This document shows, piece after piece, positions 38,717 to 48,993 of a stretch of 64,000 nt of DNA (position 1 is its first letter; the number at the start of each line of letters is the position of its first letter). This stretch comes from Azospirillum sp. TSO22-1 (GTDB lineage: Bacteria; Pseudomonadota; Alphaproteobacteria; Azospirillales; Azospirillaceae). The position numbers and the translations under genes were made by a program. Below the pieces are notes generated by a model, which did no database searches, had not been told where the DNA came from, and worked only from the letters and a program-made list of their open reading frames with translations. Location of the stretch: contig NZ_LGQZ01000014.1 in assembly GCF_003116015.1 (NCBI RefSeq), forward strand, positions 124,001 through 188,000. The letters are read 5' to 3'.

Positions 38717-40705
38717 ATGAGCGACCTTTTCGAGAACACGGCCCGCAAGGCCGAGACCTACTCCGCCCAGGATATCGAGGTTCTGGAAGGGCTTGAGCCC
38801 GTCCGGAGGCGCCCGGGCATGTACATCGGCGGCACCGACGACCGGGCGCTGCACCACCTCGTCGCCGAGGTGCTGGACAACGCCATGGACGAGGCGGTGG
38901 CCGGCCACGCCAGCCGCATCGACCTGGAACTCGGCGCCGACGGCTCGGTGACGGTACGCGACAACGGCCGCGGCATCCCCATCGACGACCACCCGAAGTA
39001 CCCGGGCAAGTCGGCGCTGGAGGTGATCCTCACCACGCTGCACTCGGGCGGCAAGTTCTCCAACAAGGTCTACCAGACCTCGGGCGGCCTGCACGGCGTC
39101 GGTCTCAGCGTGGTGAACGCGCTGTCCGACCAGCTCATCATCGAGGTGGCGCGCGAGCGGCAGCTGTTCATCCAGCACTACAGCCGCGGCACGCCGCTGG
39201 GCCCGCTGACCCGCCAAGGCGCCATCAACCGGCGCGGCACCACCGTGCGCTTCCACCCCGACGCCGAGATCTTCGGCGAGGCCGCGCATTTCGAGCCGCA
39301 CCGGCTGTACCGCATGGCGCGCTCCAAGGCATACCTGTACCGCGGCGTCGAGATCCGCTGGAGCTGCGACCCGTCGCTGCTGTCGGCGGAATCCACCACG
39401 CCGGCGGCGGAGACGCTGCATTTCCCGAACGGCCTGCTCGACTACCTGACGACGGCGCTGAAGGACCGCAAGACGCTCACCCCCTCCCCCTTCACCGGCG
39501 AGGTGGCGCTGCCCAACGACCAGGGGCGCGTTGAGTGGGCGATTTCCTGGCCGGAGGACGAGGAAGGCTTCTCGCACACCTACTGCAACACCGTGCCGAC
39601 GCCGCAGGGCGGCACGCACGAGACCGGCCTGCGTGCCGCCCTCACCCGCGGCCTCAAGGGCTACGGCGAGATGGTGAACAACAAGCGGGCCGGCCAGATC
39701 ACCGCGGACGACGTGGTGGGCGAGGCGTGCATCCTGCTCTCCGTCTTCATCCGCGAGCCGCAGTTCCAGGGCCAGACCAAGGACAAGCTGGCGACGCCCG
39801 AGGCGCAACGCCTCGTGGAGGCGGCACTGAAGGACCGCTTCGACCACTGGCTGTCCGGCGATCCGGCCTCCTCCAACGGCCTGCTGGAGCGCCTGATCGA
39901 GAAGGCCGAGGATCGCGCCAAGCGCAAGCAGTCCAAGGACCTCGCTCGCAAGACCGCGACCCGGCGCCTGCGTCTGCCCGGCAAGCTGGCGGACTGCTCG
40001 CGCAACGCGCCGGAAGGTACGGAGATCTTCCTGGTCGAGGGTGACTCGGCGGGCGGTTCGGCCAAGCAGGCGCGCAACCGCGAGACCCAGGCCATTCTGC
40101 CGTTGCGCGGCAAGATCCTGAACGTCGCCAGCGCGTCCGCCGACAAGATGAAGGCCAACCAGGAGCTGAACGACCTCACCCAGGCGCTGGGTTGCGGCAT
40201 TGGCAAGGACTTCTCCAGCGACAAGCTGCGCTACGAGCGGGTCATCATCATGACCGACGCCGATGTGGACGGCGCCCACATCGCCTCGCTGCTGATGACC
40301 TTCTTCTACCGGGAGATGGGCGGCCTGATCCAGAACGGCCACCTGTACCTGGCGTTGCCGCCGCTGTACCGCATCAGCCACGGCGGCAAGTCGGTGTACG
40401 CACGCGACGACGCCCACAAGGACGAGCTGATGGCCAAGACCTTCAAGAACAAGAAGGTGGAGATCAGCCGCTTCAAGGGCCTGGGCGAGATGATGCCGGC
40501 GCAGCTGCGCGACACCACCATGGACCCGGGCAAACGCACGCTGCTGCGCGTCGTGGTGCCGAACGCCGCCGACCCCGAGGAGCACGAGGACTTCGAGCGC
40601 ACCAAGACCCTGGTCGAAAGCCTGATGGGCCGCCGCCCGGAGCTGCGCTTCCAGTTCATCCAGGAGAACGCGAAGTTCGTGCAGGAGGGGGACATCGACG
40701 TCTGA
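38717..40705 (+). CDS. parE: DNA topoisomerase IV subunit B
   Basis: This 662-residue ATPase subunit acts in decatenating chromosomes. GHKL ATPase: EVLDNAMDEAVAG, DNGRGIPIDDHP, LHSGGKFSNKVYQTSGGLHGVGLSVVNALS. Transducer, then Toprim domain: IFLVEGDSAGGSAKQARNRETQAILPLRGKILNVASAS, MTDADVDGAHIASLLMTFFY, and the C-terminal RFKGLGEMMPAQLRDTTMDPGKR. Compared with GyrB it lacks the long C-terminal insertion, supporting ParE. The ATG at 38717 (MSDLFENT) gives the family start. ParC is not in the window. Confidence 0.95.
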   Translation: MSDLFENTARKAETYSAQDIEVLEGLEPVRRRPGMYIGGTDDRALHHLVAEVLDNAMDEAVAGHASRIDLELGADGSVTVRDNGRGIPIDDHPKYPGKSALEVILTTLHSGGKFSNKVYQTSGGLHGVGLSVVNALSDQLIIEVARERQLFIQHYSRGTPLGPLTRQGAINRRGTTVRFHPDAEIFGEAAHFEPHRLYRMARSKAYLYRGVEIRWSCDPSLLSAESTTPAAETLHFPNGLLDYLTTALKDRKTLTPSPFTGEVALPNDQGRVEWAISWPEDEEGFSHTYCNTVPTPQGGTHETGLRAALTRGLKGYGEMVNNKRAGQITADDVVGEACILLSVFIREPQFQGQTKDKLATPEAQRLVEAALKDRFDHWLSGDPASSNGLLERLIEKAEDRAKRKQSKDLARKTATRRLRLPGKLADCSRNAPEGTEIFLVEGDSAGGSAKQARNRETQAILPLRGKILNVASASADKMKANQELNDLTQALGCGIGKDFSSDKLRYERVIIMTDADVDGAHIASLLMTFFYREMGGLIQNGHLYLALPPLYRISHGGKSVYARDDAHKDELMAKTFKNKKVEISRFKGLGEMMPAQLRDTTMDPGKRTLLRVVVPNAADPEEHEDFERTKTLVESLMGRRPELRFQFIQENAKFVQEGDIDV

Positions 40706-40739
40706 TCTCCCCCTCTCCCGGCTTTCCATACGAGCGCCC

Positions 40740-41480
40740 ATGCAGCCCCCTGCTGCCCCGCAGTTCTTTGAGACCGATCTGTTTGTTCCCACCTACCGCC
40801 CCTTCACCGGCGAGCGCTGGGAATTGCGCGTCGTGCCCGTGGGGATGAGCCCGAGCTTCTGGGGCGAGCCCAGGATCGTCCGCGACATGGCCGTTCTGCT
40901 CCGGCAGGGAAGCAAAGGCATGGACACCTGGATGTCCATGACCCCGTTCGAGACCGAGAGCCAGGAGATCGGCTGCCGCCTCGCCACCGGGCACACCGTG
41001 GTGATGGGGATGGGGATGGGCTGGGCGGCGGCCAACGCCGCGCTCCGGCCGGCGGTGAGCCGCGTCACCATCGTCGAGCGCGACCCGGAGGTCATCGGCC
41101 TGATCCGCGACACCGGCATCTTCGACCAACTCCTGACCGACGCCGCGGCGAAGATCGCCATCGTCCAGGCCGACGCGCTGGAGTGGCGCTCCGAGGCTCC
41201 GGTGGACACGTTGCTGGCCGACATCTGGCTGCGGCTGAACGGTGACGACCGCGTCGACCACGTGCGCACCATGCGCGCCAACACCGGCGCCCCGCGCGTC
41301 TATTTCTGGGGCCAGGAGATGGTGCTCGCCCGCCGCGCCCGCGACACCGGCCGGGTGCTGGACGACGCCTCGCTGACCGCCATCGTCGGCGAGATCGGCC
41401 TGCCATTGATCGGCCCGGAGTGGCCGAGCTACGCCGCCCTCGCCGCCCAGGCCGCAGCGCGGTGGCTGACTGACGAATAG
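40740..41480 (+). CDS. SAM-dependent methyltransferase-like protein
   Basis: A 246-residue protein with a Rossmann-like core: TVVMGMGMGWAAANAAL (glycine-rich loop, ~83-100), VTIVERDPEVIGLI (acidic residue that would contact the SAM ribose), KIAIVQADALEW and a DTLLADIWLRL segment. This resembles spermidine synthase/methyltransferase folds, but I do not recognise a specific family and the N-terminal ~80 residues match nothing I know. The gene follows parE by 34 bases, in a short C-rich gap that shares the CCCTCTCCC word of the intergenic repeats. Function unknown. Confidence 0.6.
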   Translation: MQPPAAPQFFETDLFVPTYRPFTGERWELRVVPVGMSPSFWGEPRIVRDMAVLLRQGSKGMDTWMSMTPFETESQEIGCRLATGHTVVMGMGMGWAAANAALRPAVSRVTIVERDPEVIGLIRDTGIFDQLLTDAAAKIAIVQADALEWRSEAPVDTLLADIWLRLNGDDRVDHVRTMRANTGAPRVYFWGQEMVLARRARDTGRVLDDASLTAIVGEIGLPLIGPEWPSYAALAAQAAARWLTDE

Positions 41481-41495
41481 AGACTGGAGCGCGTC

Positions 41496-42050
41496 ATGCT
41501 CACGCTGATCCGGCATGGCCGTCCCAACTTGTTGCCGTGGCGCTGGGGCCGGCGGTCGGATTTCGTGAGTTTTCTCCAGGAATTCAACAGCGTTTCGATC
41601 GATCCGGCTTGGGCACCGCCAGACATCGTCGTCCGGCGCGTGAACGCGGCAGGTTCCGTCTTTTGCAGCACGGCGGCACGCGCCCACACCTCGGCCGAAT
41701 GGCTGCTGGTCGACCGTCTCCCAATCATCGATGCGCGCTTTGCGGAAGCTCCGGTTGCCGTTCCGCCGCTACCGCTGGCCATGCCGTTGTCGGCCTGGAT
41801 TGCCCTGGGGCGCCTTGCTTGGCTGGCTGGGCTCGGAATGGTTCCCGAAACACCAAGACAGGCCTGTGATCGGGCGGAAATCGCGGCCGATCTGCTCACT
41901 GCCGCCGCCCAGCGGCATGGAAGCGCGGCGCTGGTCGGACACGGATGGTTCAACCGGTTGATCGGAACGGCCTTGCTCAGTCGAGGCTGGCGTGCTGAAC
42001 CGGCCGCGGGGCATGGCTACTGGGCGCACCGCGACTTCCTGCCACCGTAA
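41496..42050 (+). CDS. Histidine phosphatase family protein
   Basis: A 184-residue protein with LIRHGRPN (catalytic RHG, ~4-11), a long central region with CSTAARAHTSAEWLL (the second conserved arginine), and LVGHGWFNRLIGT containing the second catalytic histidine. This is the phosphoglycerate-mutase-like phosphatase superfamily; the substrate is not known. Wobble positions look less GC-biased than in neighbouring genes, a hint of recent acquisition. It starts 15 bases after the methyltransferase-like gene. Confidence 0.8.
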   Translation: MLTLIRHGRPNLLPWRWGRRSDFVSFLQEFNSVSIDPAWAPPDIVVRRVNAAGSVFCSTAARAHTSAEWLLVDRLPIIDARFAEAPVAVPPLPLAMPLSAWIALGRLAWLAGLGMVPETPRQACDRAEIAADLLTAAAQRHGSAALVGHGWFNRLIGTALLSRGWRAEPAAGHGYWAHRDFLPP

Positions 42051-42124
42051 AAGGCCTGTCTTGCCTGGCCCCCACTGCGCCACCATTGTTGCCGTAGGCA
42101 CACCCGTCTTCCGCGGAGTTCCCG

Positions 42125-42667
42125 ATGCTGCTCCGTCCCGCCGTCCTGTCCGTCTGTCTGGCGCTCGCCGCGTGCGGTGAACGCGTGGTTGCCGATGAGC
42201 CGGCGCCCGCCTACACGCTGGCGGAGGTGGCTTACGCTGCGTCCGACCGCGACCTGCGCGTGGTGGTGCAGGGCAACCCGTTCAGCGGCGACCCGCAGGC
42301 GTTCGGGCAGACGGTGACCGGGATGATGCAGAACCGCGTCATGGGCGTGAACACCAACTTCACCACCACGCCCGGCCCCTCCGCCCGGCCAGACTATCGC
42401 GTCGTGCTCGCCTTCAACGTGGCGCGCAACGAGCTGAATTCGGCGCTGTGCGCCAACCCGGCGCTGCCGACCAAGCCGCCCGGCGGCCCGATCATCGTGC
42501 AGGGCGCTTTCTGCCGCGGTGGCGGACCGCTGAGTTCGGCCACCGGCTGGCTCGACGAACCGAAGTCGGTGCAGGACCCGAAGTTCCGCGACTTGATCGC
42601 CGACATGACCTACAGCTTGTTTCCGACCCGCCGCGCGGACAGCGGCTGCGGCGGACCGGACTGCTAG
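42125..42667 (+). CDS. Lipoprotein of unknown function
   Basis: A 180-residue lipoprotein: signal LSVCLALAACGE with lipobox LAAC (Cys ~17). The mature part starts VVADEPAPAYTLAEVAYAASDRDLRVVVQGNPF and has QTVTGMMQN, DYRVVLAFNVARNEL and ADMTYSLFPTRR; four to five cysteines lie in the second half. Similar lipoproteins are common as hypothetical proteins in Rhodospirillales. No catalytic motif is seen. Its stop codon shares the sequence CTAG with the stop of the convergent hydrolase gene. Confidence 0.75.
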   Translation: MLLRPAVLSVCLALAACGERVVADEPAPAYTLAEVAYAASDRDLRVVVQGNPFSGDPQAFGQTVTGMMQNRVMGVNTNFTTTPGPSARPDYRVVLAFNVARNELNSALCANPALPTKPPGGPIIVQGAFCRGGGPLSSATGWLDEPKSVQDPKFRDLIADMTYSLFPTRRADSGCGGPDC

Positions 42668-43365
42668 GCATAGACCAGCCATTCGCGCAAAAGTGCGGTG
42701 ACCGCCTGCGGGCGCTCCATCGGCGTCAGATGGCCGGCGTCCTCGACCGGAACGAATCGGGCACCGGGGATGGCGTCGGCCATCTCGACGTGCACCTCCG
42801 GCGGCGTGATGGCGTCCTGCCGACCACACAGCACCAGCGTCGGGCAGCGGATCGCGGACAGGCCGGGACGGCTGTCGGGGCGGTTCATGATGGCGGTCTG
42901 CTGGCGTACGTACGCGTCGATGCCGATGCGCTCCGCCTGCGCGTACACCGAATCCACCAGCGTACGCTCCTCGGCGTGCCGGGGATGCAGCAGACGCGGC
43001 AGGTTGCCGACGATCACCTGACGATACTTGCCCTGCCGGGCCAGTTCGACCGCCTGCCGGCGGTTGGCGATCTGCTCGGGCATGTCGGCGCGCGCGCTGG
43101 TGTCGAGCAGGGCGAGCTTCATCACCCGCTCCGGCGCCTGCCGCAGGATCTCGAACGCCAGATAGCCGCCCATCGACAGTCCGGCCAGCGCGAAGCGCCC
43201 GGGCGCCGCAGCGAGCACCGCCTGCGCGAGGTCGACCATCGAGTCGTGCGCCGTCAGCTCGCCGACACGCACCTCCGCCACCTCGGCGAGGTGGTCGGTC
43301 TGGTGCGTCCACAGCGCGGCGTCCAGCGGCATGCCGGGGAGCAGGATCAGCGTCGGCTTGCTCAC
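42664..43365 (-). CDS. Alpha/beta-fold hydrolase
   Basis: A 233-residue alpha/beta hydrolase: LILLPGMPLDAALW (oxyanion region), nucleophile elbow LAGLSMGGYLAFEIL (Ser ~88), Asp in LVLCGRQDAITPPEV and His in VEDAGHLTPMERP. These are the full catalytic triad. Similar to MhpC/carboxylesterase-type enzymes, but substrate unknown. GTG start 43365 has GGGAGGG upstream; the longer upstream frame is antisense noise. It follows the isochorismatase gene by 10 bases and is likely co-transcribed. Confidence 0.85.
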   Translation of the reverse strand: MSKPTLILLPGMPLDAALWTHQTDHLAEVAEVRVGELTAHDSMVDLAQAVLAAAPGRFALAGLSMGGYLAFEILRQAPERVMKLALLDTSARADMPEQIANRRQAVELARQGKYRQVIVGNLPRLLHPRHAEERTLVDSVYAQAERIGIDAYVRQQTAIMNRPDSRPGLSAIRCPTLVLCGRQDAITPPEVHVEMADAIPGARFVPVEDAGHLTPMERPQAVTALLREWLVYA

Positions 43366-43375
43366 GAAACCCTCC

Positions 43376-43918
43376 CTATTTGATGAGCGTGCTGAGCGTC
43401 TTGAACGCCGGCGTGCCGGCGCGCTGCAGCCATTCGAAGACGACCATCTCGGTGCTGACGATCTCCACGCCGTTGGCGCGCATGCGGGCGATGGCCAGCT
43501 CGACGTTGGCCGGCGCGCGCGACGACACGGCGTCGGCCACCAGATATACCGTGCGCCCCATGGCGCGCAGGCCGAGCACCGTCTGCAACACGCAGACGTG
43601 CGCCTCCATGCCGCACACCACGATCTGGTCGCGGCCGAAGGTGTCGAGGCGCTGCGCGAATCCCGGCTCGCCGGTGCAGGCGAAATGGATCTTCTCGAAC
43701 ACCGCGTCCGCCGGCAGCCGCTCGCGCAGCGTCGGGACGGTGACGCCAAGGCCGCGCGGGTACTGTTCGCTGGCCAGGACGGGGATGCCGAGGGCGCCGG
43801 CCGAGTCCAGCAGAATTCCGGCGTTGCGGACCACGCGGCCCGCCTCGTGCACGGCCGGGGCCAGCCGTTCCTGCACGTCGACGACGACCAGCGTCGAGCG
43901 TTCGGGGGACAGCAGCAT
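43376..43918 (-). CDS. Isochorismatase-family cysteine hydrolase
   Basis: A 180-residue protein with STLVVVDVQERLAPAV (catalytic Asp), EKIHFACTGEPGF (Lys) and VVCGMEAHVCVLQTVLGL (nucleophile Cys and preceding cis-peptide region). This is the YcaC/isochorismatase family, often hydrolysing small amides. The ATG at 43918 follows AGGAGA. It is the first gene of a two-gene unit with an alpha/beta hydrolase and diverges from rhlE. Substrate unknown. Confidence 0.88.
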   Translation of the reverse strand: MLLSPERSTLVVVDVQERLAPAVHEAGRVVRNAGILLDSAGALGIPVLASEQYPRGLGVTVPTLRERLPADAVFEKIHFACTGEPGFAQRLDTFGRDQIVVCGMEAHVCVLQTVLGLRAMGRTVYLVADAVSSRAPANVELAIARMRANGVEIVSTEMVVFEWLQRAGTPAFKTLSTLIK

Positions 43919-44120
43919 GGGGTATTCTCCTGATTCCGTTGACCCGCACGCTACTCCAGGGGGCCGCGCCGCGCCAACCCGTCCATGCGGCGGGGCACAA
44001 ATCGCACCGTCACGGCCACAGACATGTTGACAGCATGGTTTGACTTCATATTCTGCGGTCCCATCTAATCGTCTGGCCTTGCAGCCATGGCTTTTCGCTC
44101 TCCAGACAGAAACCGGGTGA

Positions 44121-45653
<1,533 letters not shown>

Positions 45654-45656
45654 GCC

Positions 45657-45899
45657 ATGCAGACGATCTTCGTGATGGTCAAGTGCGACCTCGGCAAGGC
45701 CTACCAAGTTGCCGACGAGGCGGTGCAGGATGTCGAGCAGGTGTCGGAGGTCCACTCGATCTCCGGCCAGTACGACCTACTGATGAAGTGCTACCTGGCG
45801 CAGGATCAGGACATCGGCCGATTCGTGACCGAAAAGATCCAGACGCTGCCCGGTGTGCGCGACACGTTCACGCTGATCACCTTCAAAGCCTTCAACTGA
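45657..45899 (+). CDS. Stand-alone Lrp/AsnC ligand-binding (RAM) domain protein
   Basis: An 80-residue protein consisting only of the effector-binding RAM domain of Lrp/AsnC regulators: QTIFVMVKCDLGKAYQVADEAV, VEQVSEVHSISGQYDLLMKCY and LPGVRDTFTLITFKAF. There is no DNA-binding HTH. Such proteins form rings that bind amino acids and may modulate full-length Lrp proteins. It begins three bases after the helicase stop, so it is very probably translated from the same message. A GC hairpin follows. Confidence 0.88.
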   Translation: MQTIFVMVKCDLGKAYQVADEAVQDVEQVSEVHSISGQYDLLMKCYLAQDQDIGRFVTEKIQTLPGVRDTFTLITFKAFN

Positions 45900-45905
45900 G
45901 GCGCT

Positions 45906-45930
45906 GCAGGCGGCGGATTCCGCCGCCTGC
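45906..45930 (+). terminator. GC hairpin after the Lrp-type gene
   Basis: A perfect 11-bp stem (45906-45916 with 45920-45930) with a 3-base loop starts seven bases after the stop. There is no T run; it may end the helicase operon or protect its 3' end. Confidence 0.55.
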
Positions 45931-46009
45931 CGTGGCGCGCCGGCATCGGTGTGGCGGGAAATCCGCGAGACCGTTGACTTGGCTGCACCGTTACCTCAAA
46001 CGTTCGGGT

Positions 46010-48289
46010 ATGTCCCGTACGCACAGCCGGTCCGCCCGGTCCCGCCGCAAGTCCCGTTCGACGAAACGCCAACCGCGCCGCGTCGCTCTTCTCTCCGGTC
46101 TGCTCGGGGTGATGGTGGCGTGCGGCGTGGCGACGGCCACGCCCGGCCAGGCGCAGGCTCCCTCGCCGAAGGACGGGAACCAGCCGGTCCTGCTCTCCGC
46201 CGATTCCGTCACCTTCGACGAGCAGCAGGGCCTCGTCACCGCGCGCGGCAACGTCGAGCTGTCGCAGAGCCTGCGCACGGTGCGCGCCGACACCATCACC
46301 TACAACCGCACCACCAAGGTGGTGACGGCGACCGGCAACATCCGCATCGTCGAGCCGTCGGGCGACATCCTGTTCGCCGACTACGCCGAGCTGACCGACG
46401 ACATGCGCGACGCGTTCGTCGAGAACCTGCGCGTGCTGATGACCGACAACAGCCGCATGGCCGGCAACGAGGCGGAGCGGCGCGGCGAGCGCATCCTGCG
46501 CGTCAACCGCGGCGTCTACAGCCCCTGCGAACTGTGCAAGGAGGATCCGACCCGACCGCCGCTCTGGCAGGTCCGCGCGGTGCGCGTCGTCCACGACAAG
46601 GAAGAACACGAGATCCGTTACAAGGACGCCGTGCTGGAGATGTTCGGCGTTCCGGTCGCCTACACGCCTTACCTGTCGCAGCCCGACGCGACGGTTGACC
46701 GCAAGAGCGGCTTTCTGACGCCGCTGCTCGGCTCCAGCAGCGACCTCGGCCTGTTCATCCGGCCGCGCTACTACATCGACATGGGCCCCGACCAGGACGC
46801 CACCGTCGAGGTCGGCGGCTTCTCCAAGCAGGGCCTGCTGCTGGGCGGCGAGTACCGCAAGCGCTTCGAGCGCGGCCGTCTCACCCTCAACGGCAGCGTC
46901 ACCCAGGGCGAGCTGCCGAATGGCCTCGCCGACAAGAACGCCCCCAAGGAAAACAAGCTGCGCGGCCATTTCTTCGCCCGCGGCCTGTTCGAGATCGACG
47001 AGGTCTGGCGCGCCGGCTTCGACGTCAAGCGCGCCAGCGACGAGACCTACCTGCGCAAGTATTTCGACAACCGCGGCGACGACTTCCTGACCAGCCGCGC
47101 CTTCGTCGAGGGTTTCCGTGGCCGCAACTACGCCGCGGTGAGTGCCTACAGTTGGCAGGACCTGCGCTACGGCAACACGGTCGAGGAGCCGATCGTCGGT
47201 CCGCTCGCCGTCTACAGCGCCATGGGCGAGCCGGGCAGCCTGTTCGGCGGGCGCTGGTCGCTCGATTCCGGGATCCTGTCGCTGTACCGCCGTCAGGGCG
47301 CCTCGACACGGCGCTTCCACGTCGAGCCGGGATGGCGGCGCGACATCACCTCCAGCCTCGGCTTCGTGACGACCTTCGAGGGCCGTGTCCTGGCCGTCGG
47401 CCACAACTCCAGCCACTACGACCGCCCCGAGACGACGGCGGTGGAGCGCGGTTCGGCGTCACGCTTCCTCCTGTTCCCACAGGGGCAGGTGACGGTGCGC
47501 TACCCGTTCGCGCGCTACGGCGAAAGCTCGCAGCAGCTCATCGAGCCGCTGGTCGCCGTCACGACCGCGCCGCGCGCGCCCAATGATCCGGATGTCCCCA
47601 ACGAGGACAGCCAGGACGTCGAGTTCGATCAAGCCAACCTGTTTATGTTCAACCGCTTCCCCGGCATCGACCGGCTTGAGGGCGGCACCCGCATCACCTA
47701 CGGCCTGCGCACCGCGATCTACGGCTACCGGCAGGGATCGGCCAGCCTGTTCGTCGGCCAAAGCTACCGCTTCAACCAGGAGAACGCCTACCCGGCGGCG
47801 TCGGGCCTGCGGGATCGCCGCTCGGACTATGTCGGTCGCCTCGACCTCTCACCCGCCTCCTGGCTCGACGCCAACTACAGCTTCCGGATCGATCCGGACA
47901 CCCTGCGCTTCCGCCGACACTCCCTGTCCGGCATGGTCGGCGTGCCGGAGTTCACGCTGTCCACCGCCTACAGCTACCTGGACAACACGCCGACGAGCAC
48001 GGCCACCCGAACCGACCTGGAGCAGATCACCATCGGCGTCAGCTCGCAGTTCGCCCCGCGCTGGTCGGTCGGCGCCAGCCACGTGCAGTCGCTGCGCCCG
48101 GCGCCGGGACCGCGCGCCGCGGGTGCCGTGCTGACCTATCAGGACGAGTGCTTCACCTTTCAGACCATCGCCCGGCGCGACTACACCAACACGGTGGGTG
48201 ACGTGAAGGACGGCAACACGCTGTACTTCCGCTTGGTCTTCAAGAACCTCGGCGAATTCCGCACCCCCGGCCTGGGCGGCCTGTTTTAA
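46010..48289 (+). CDS. lptD: LPS-assembly protein LptD
   Basis: This 759-residue outer-membrane protein inserts LPS into the outer leaflet together with LptE. After a basic N-terminus and signal segment (VALLSGLLGVMVACGVATA), an OstA/LptA-like jellyroll begins at VLLSADSVTFDEQQGLVTARGNVEL, followed by a long beta-barrel with alternating aromatic/polar strands and a final strand ending in Phe. Cysteines SPCELC and DECF are available for disulfides. The ATG at 46010 is used; the frame stays open further upstream, antisense to nothing useful. surA, usual downstream partner, is absent here. Confidence 0.93.
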   Translation: MSRTHSRSARSRRKSRSTKRQPRRVALLSGLLGVMVACGVATATPGQAQAPSPKDGNQPVLLSADSVTFDEQQGLVTARGNVELSQSLRTVRADTITYNRTTKVVTATGNIRIVEPSGDILFADYAELTDDMRDAFVENLRVLMTDNSRMAGNEAERRGERILRVNRGVYSPCELCKEDPTRPPLWQVRAVRVVHDKEEHEIRYKDAVLEMFGVPVAYTPYLSQPDATVDRKSGFLTPLLGSSSDLGLFIRPRYYIDMGPDQDATVEVGGFSKQGLLLGGEYRKRFERGRLTLNGSVTQGELPNGLADKNAPKENKLRGHFFARGLFEIDEVWRAGFDVKRASDETYLRKYFDNRGDDFLTSRAFVEGFRGRNYAAVSAYSWQDLRYGNTVEEPIVGPLAVYSAMGEPGSLFGGRWSLDSGILSLYRRQGASTRRFHVEPGWRRDITSSLGFVTTFEGRVLAVGHNSSHYDRPETTAVERGSASRFLLFPQGQVTVRYPFARYGESSQQLIEPLVAVTTAPRAPNDPDVPNEDSQDVEFDQANLFMFNRFPGIDRLEGGTRITYGLRTAIYGYRQGSASLFVGQSYRFNQENAYPAASGLRDRRSDYVGRLDLSPASWLDANYSFRIDPDTLRFRRHSLSGMVGVPEFTLSTAYSYLDNTPTSTATRTDLEQITIGVSSQFAPRWSVGASHVQSLRPAPGPRAAGAVLTYQDECFTFQTIARRDYTNTVGDVKDGNTLYFRLVFKNLGEFRTPGLGGLF

Positions 48290-48296
48290 GGCCGCC
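48275..48296. terminator. Hairpin spanning the lptD stop
   Basis: A 7-bp GC stem (48275-48281 with 48290-48296) has an 8-base loop containing TTTT and the lptD stop codon. It lies between convergent genes lptD and the GmhB-like phosphatase and could serve both. Confidence 0.45.
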
Positions 48297-48302
48297 GAGG
48301 GC

Positions 48303-48833
48303 TCAGAGCAGGACTTCCGCCTCGCTCAGCGTGGCGACGACGCGGTCAGCGTCGGCGCAGGGCGTGGGCTGGCCGTGCGTCAGCAGCACGCGCCGCCCCA
48401 CCCCGGCGGCGCGTGCCGCCGCCATGTCGGAGGGCTGGTCGCCCAGAAACAGCGAATGGCCGAGGTCGAGACCAAGGCGCCGCTGCGCCTCCAGGATCAT
48501 GCCGGGGTTCGGTTTGCGCCAGAAGCTCTCACGGTTGTACGGCGGCATCGTGCCGGCCTTGTGATAGGGGCAGTGGAACACGCCGGCCAGCGTGACGCCG
48601 TGCCGCTCGAACGACGCCGTCATCCACCGGCTGAGGTCCAGGAACTGGCTCTCCGGGTAGTAGCCGCGGGCGATGCCCGACTGATTGGTGATCACGGCGA
48701 CGCGGAAACCGTGGTCGACCGCCCGTCGGGTCAGGGCGAAGATGCCGTCGATAAAGGTGAACTGCTCCACCTCGCAGACATAGCCGTGATCCACGTTGAC
48801 CACACCATCCCGGTCCAGCAGCAAGGCCTTCAT
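48303..48833 (-). CDS. gmhB: GmhB-like HAD-IIIA phosphatase
   Basis: A 176-residue HAD-IIIA phosphatase similar to D-glycero-D-manno-heptose 1,7-bisphosphate 7-phosphatase of LPS core synthesis: ALLLDRDGVVNVDHGY (nucleophile Asp), VITNQSGIARGYY, FHCPYH, RKPNPGM and LFLGDQPSDMAAARAAGV. The zinc loop of E. coli GmhB needs more Cys; here only CPYH remains, followed by a long segment with no Cys, so it is of the zinc-poor subgroup or a related sugar phosphatase. Neighbouring lptD suits a role in LPS. Confidence 0.82.
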   Translation of the reverse strand: MKALLLDRDGVVNVDHGYVCEVEQFTFIDGIFALTRRAVDHGFRVAVITNQSGIARGYYPESQFLDLSRWMTASFERHGVTLAGVFHCPYHKAGTMPPYNRESFWRKPNPGMILEAQRRLGLDLGHSLFLGDQPSDMAAARAAGVGRRVLLTHGQPTPCADADRVVATLSEAEVLL

Positions 48834-48993
48834 CGTCGCTCCGCAACAAACGCTTTCCGCGCATACCTAGCACAGCCGTGGCCCTGCGCGTGAAGGGTTG
48901 AAACGCGCGGGCGTTGCCGGTAGCCATTAGGGCCCGCCGCGATCCGGCGGCGCCCCGCCCACAGACAGCCCCATCCATAGACCGCGTCCCCCC

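Noticed and set aside
38657-40792. 711-codon minus-strand frame across parE
   Set aside because: Antisense shadow of parE in GC-rich sequence with no motif support.
45683-46009. 109-codon N-terminal extension of the lptD frame
   Set aside because: It reads through the Lrp-type gene in another frame and through a GC hairpin; the signal segment belongs to the ATG at 46010.
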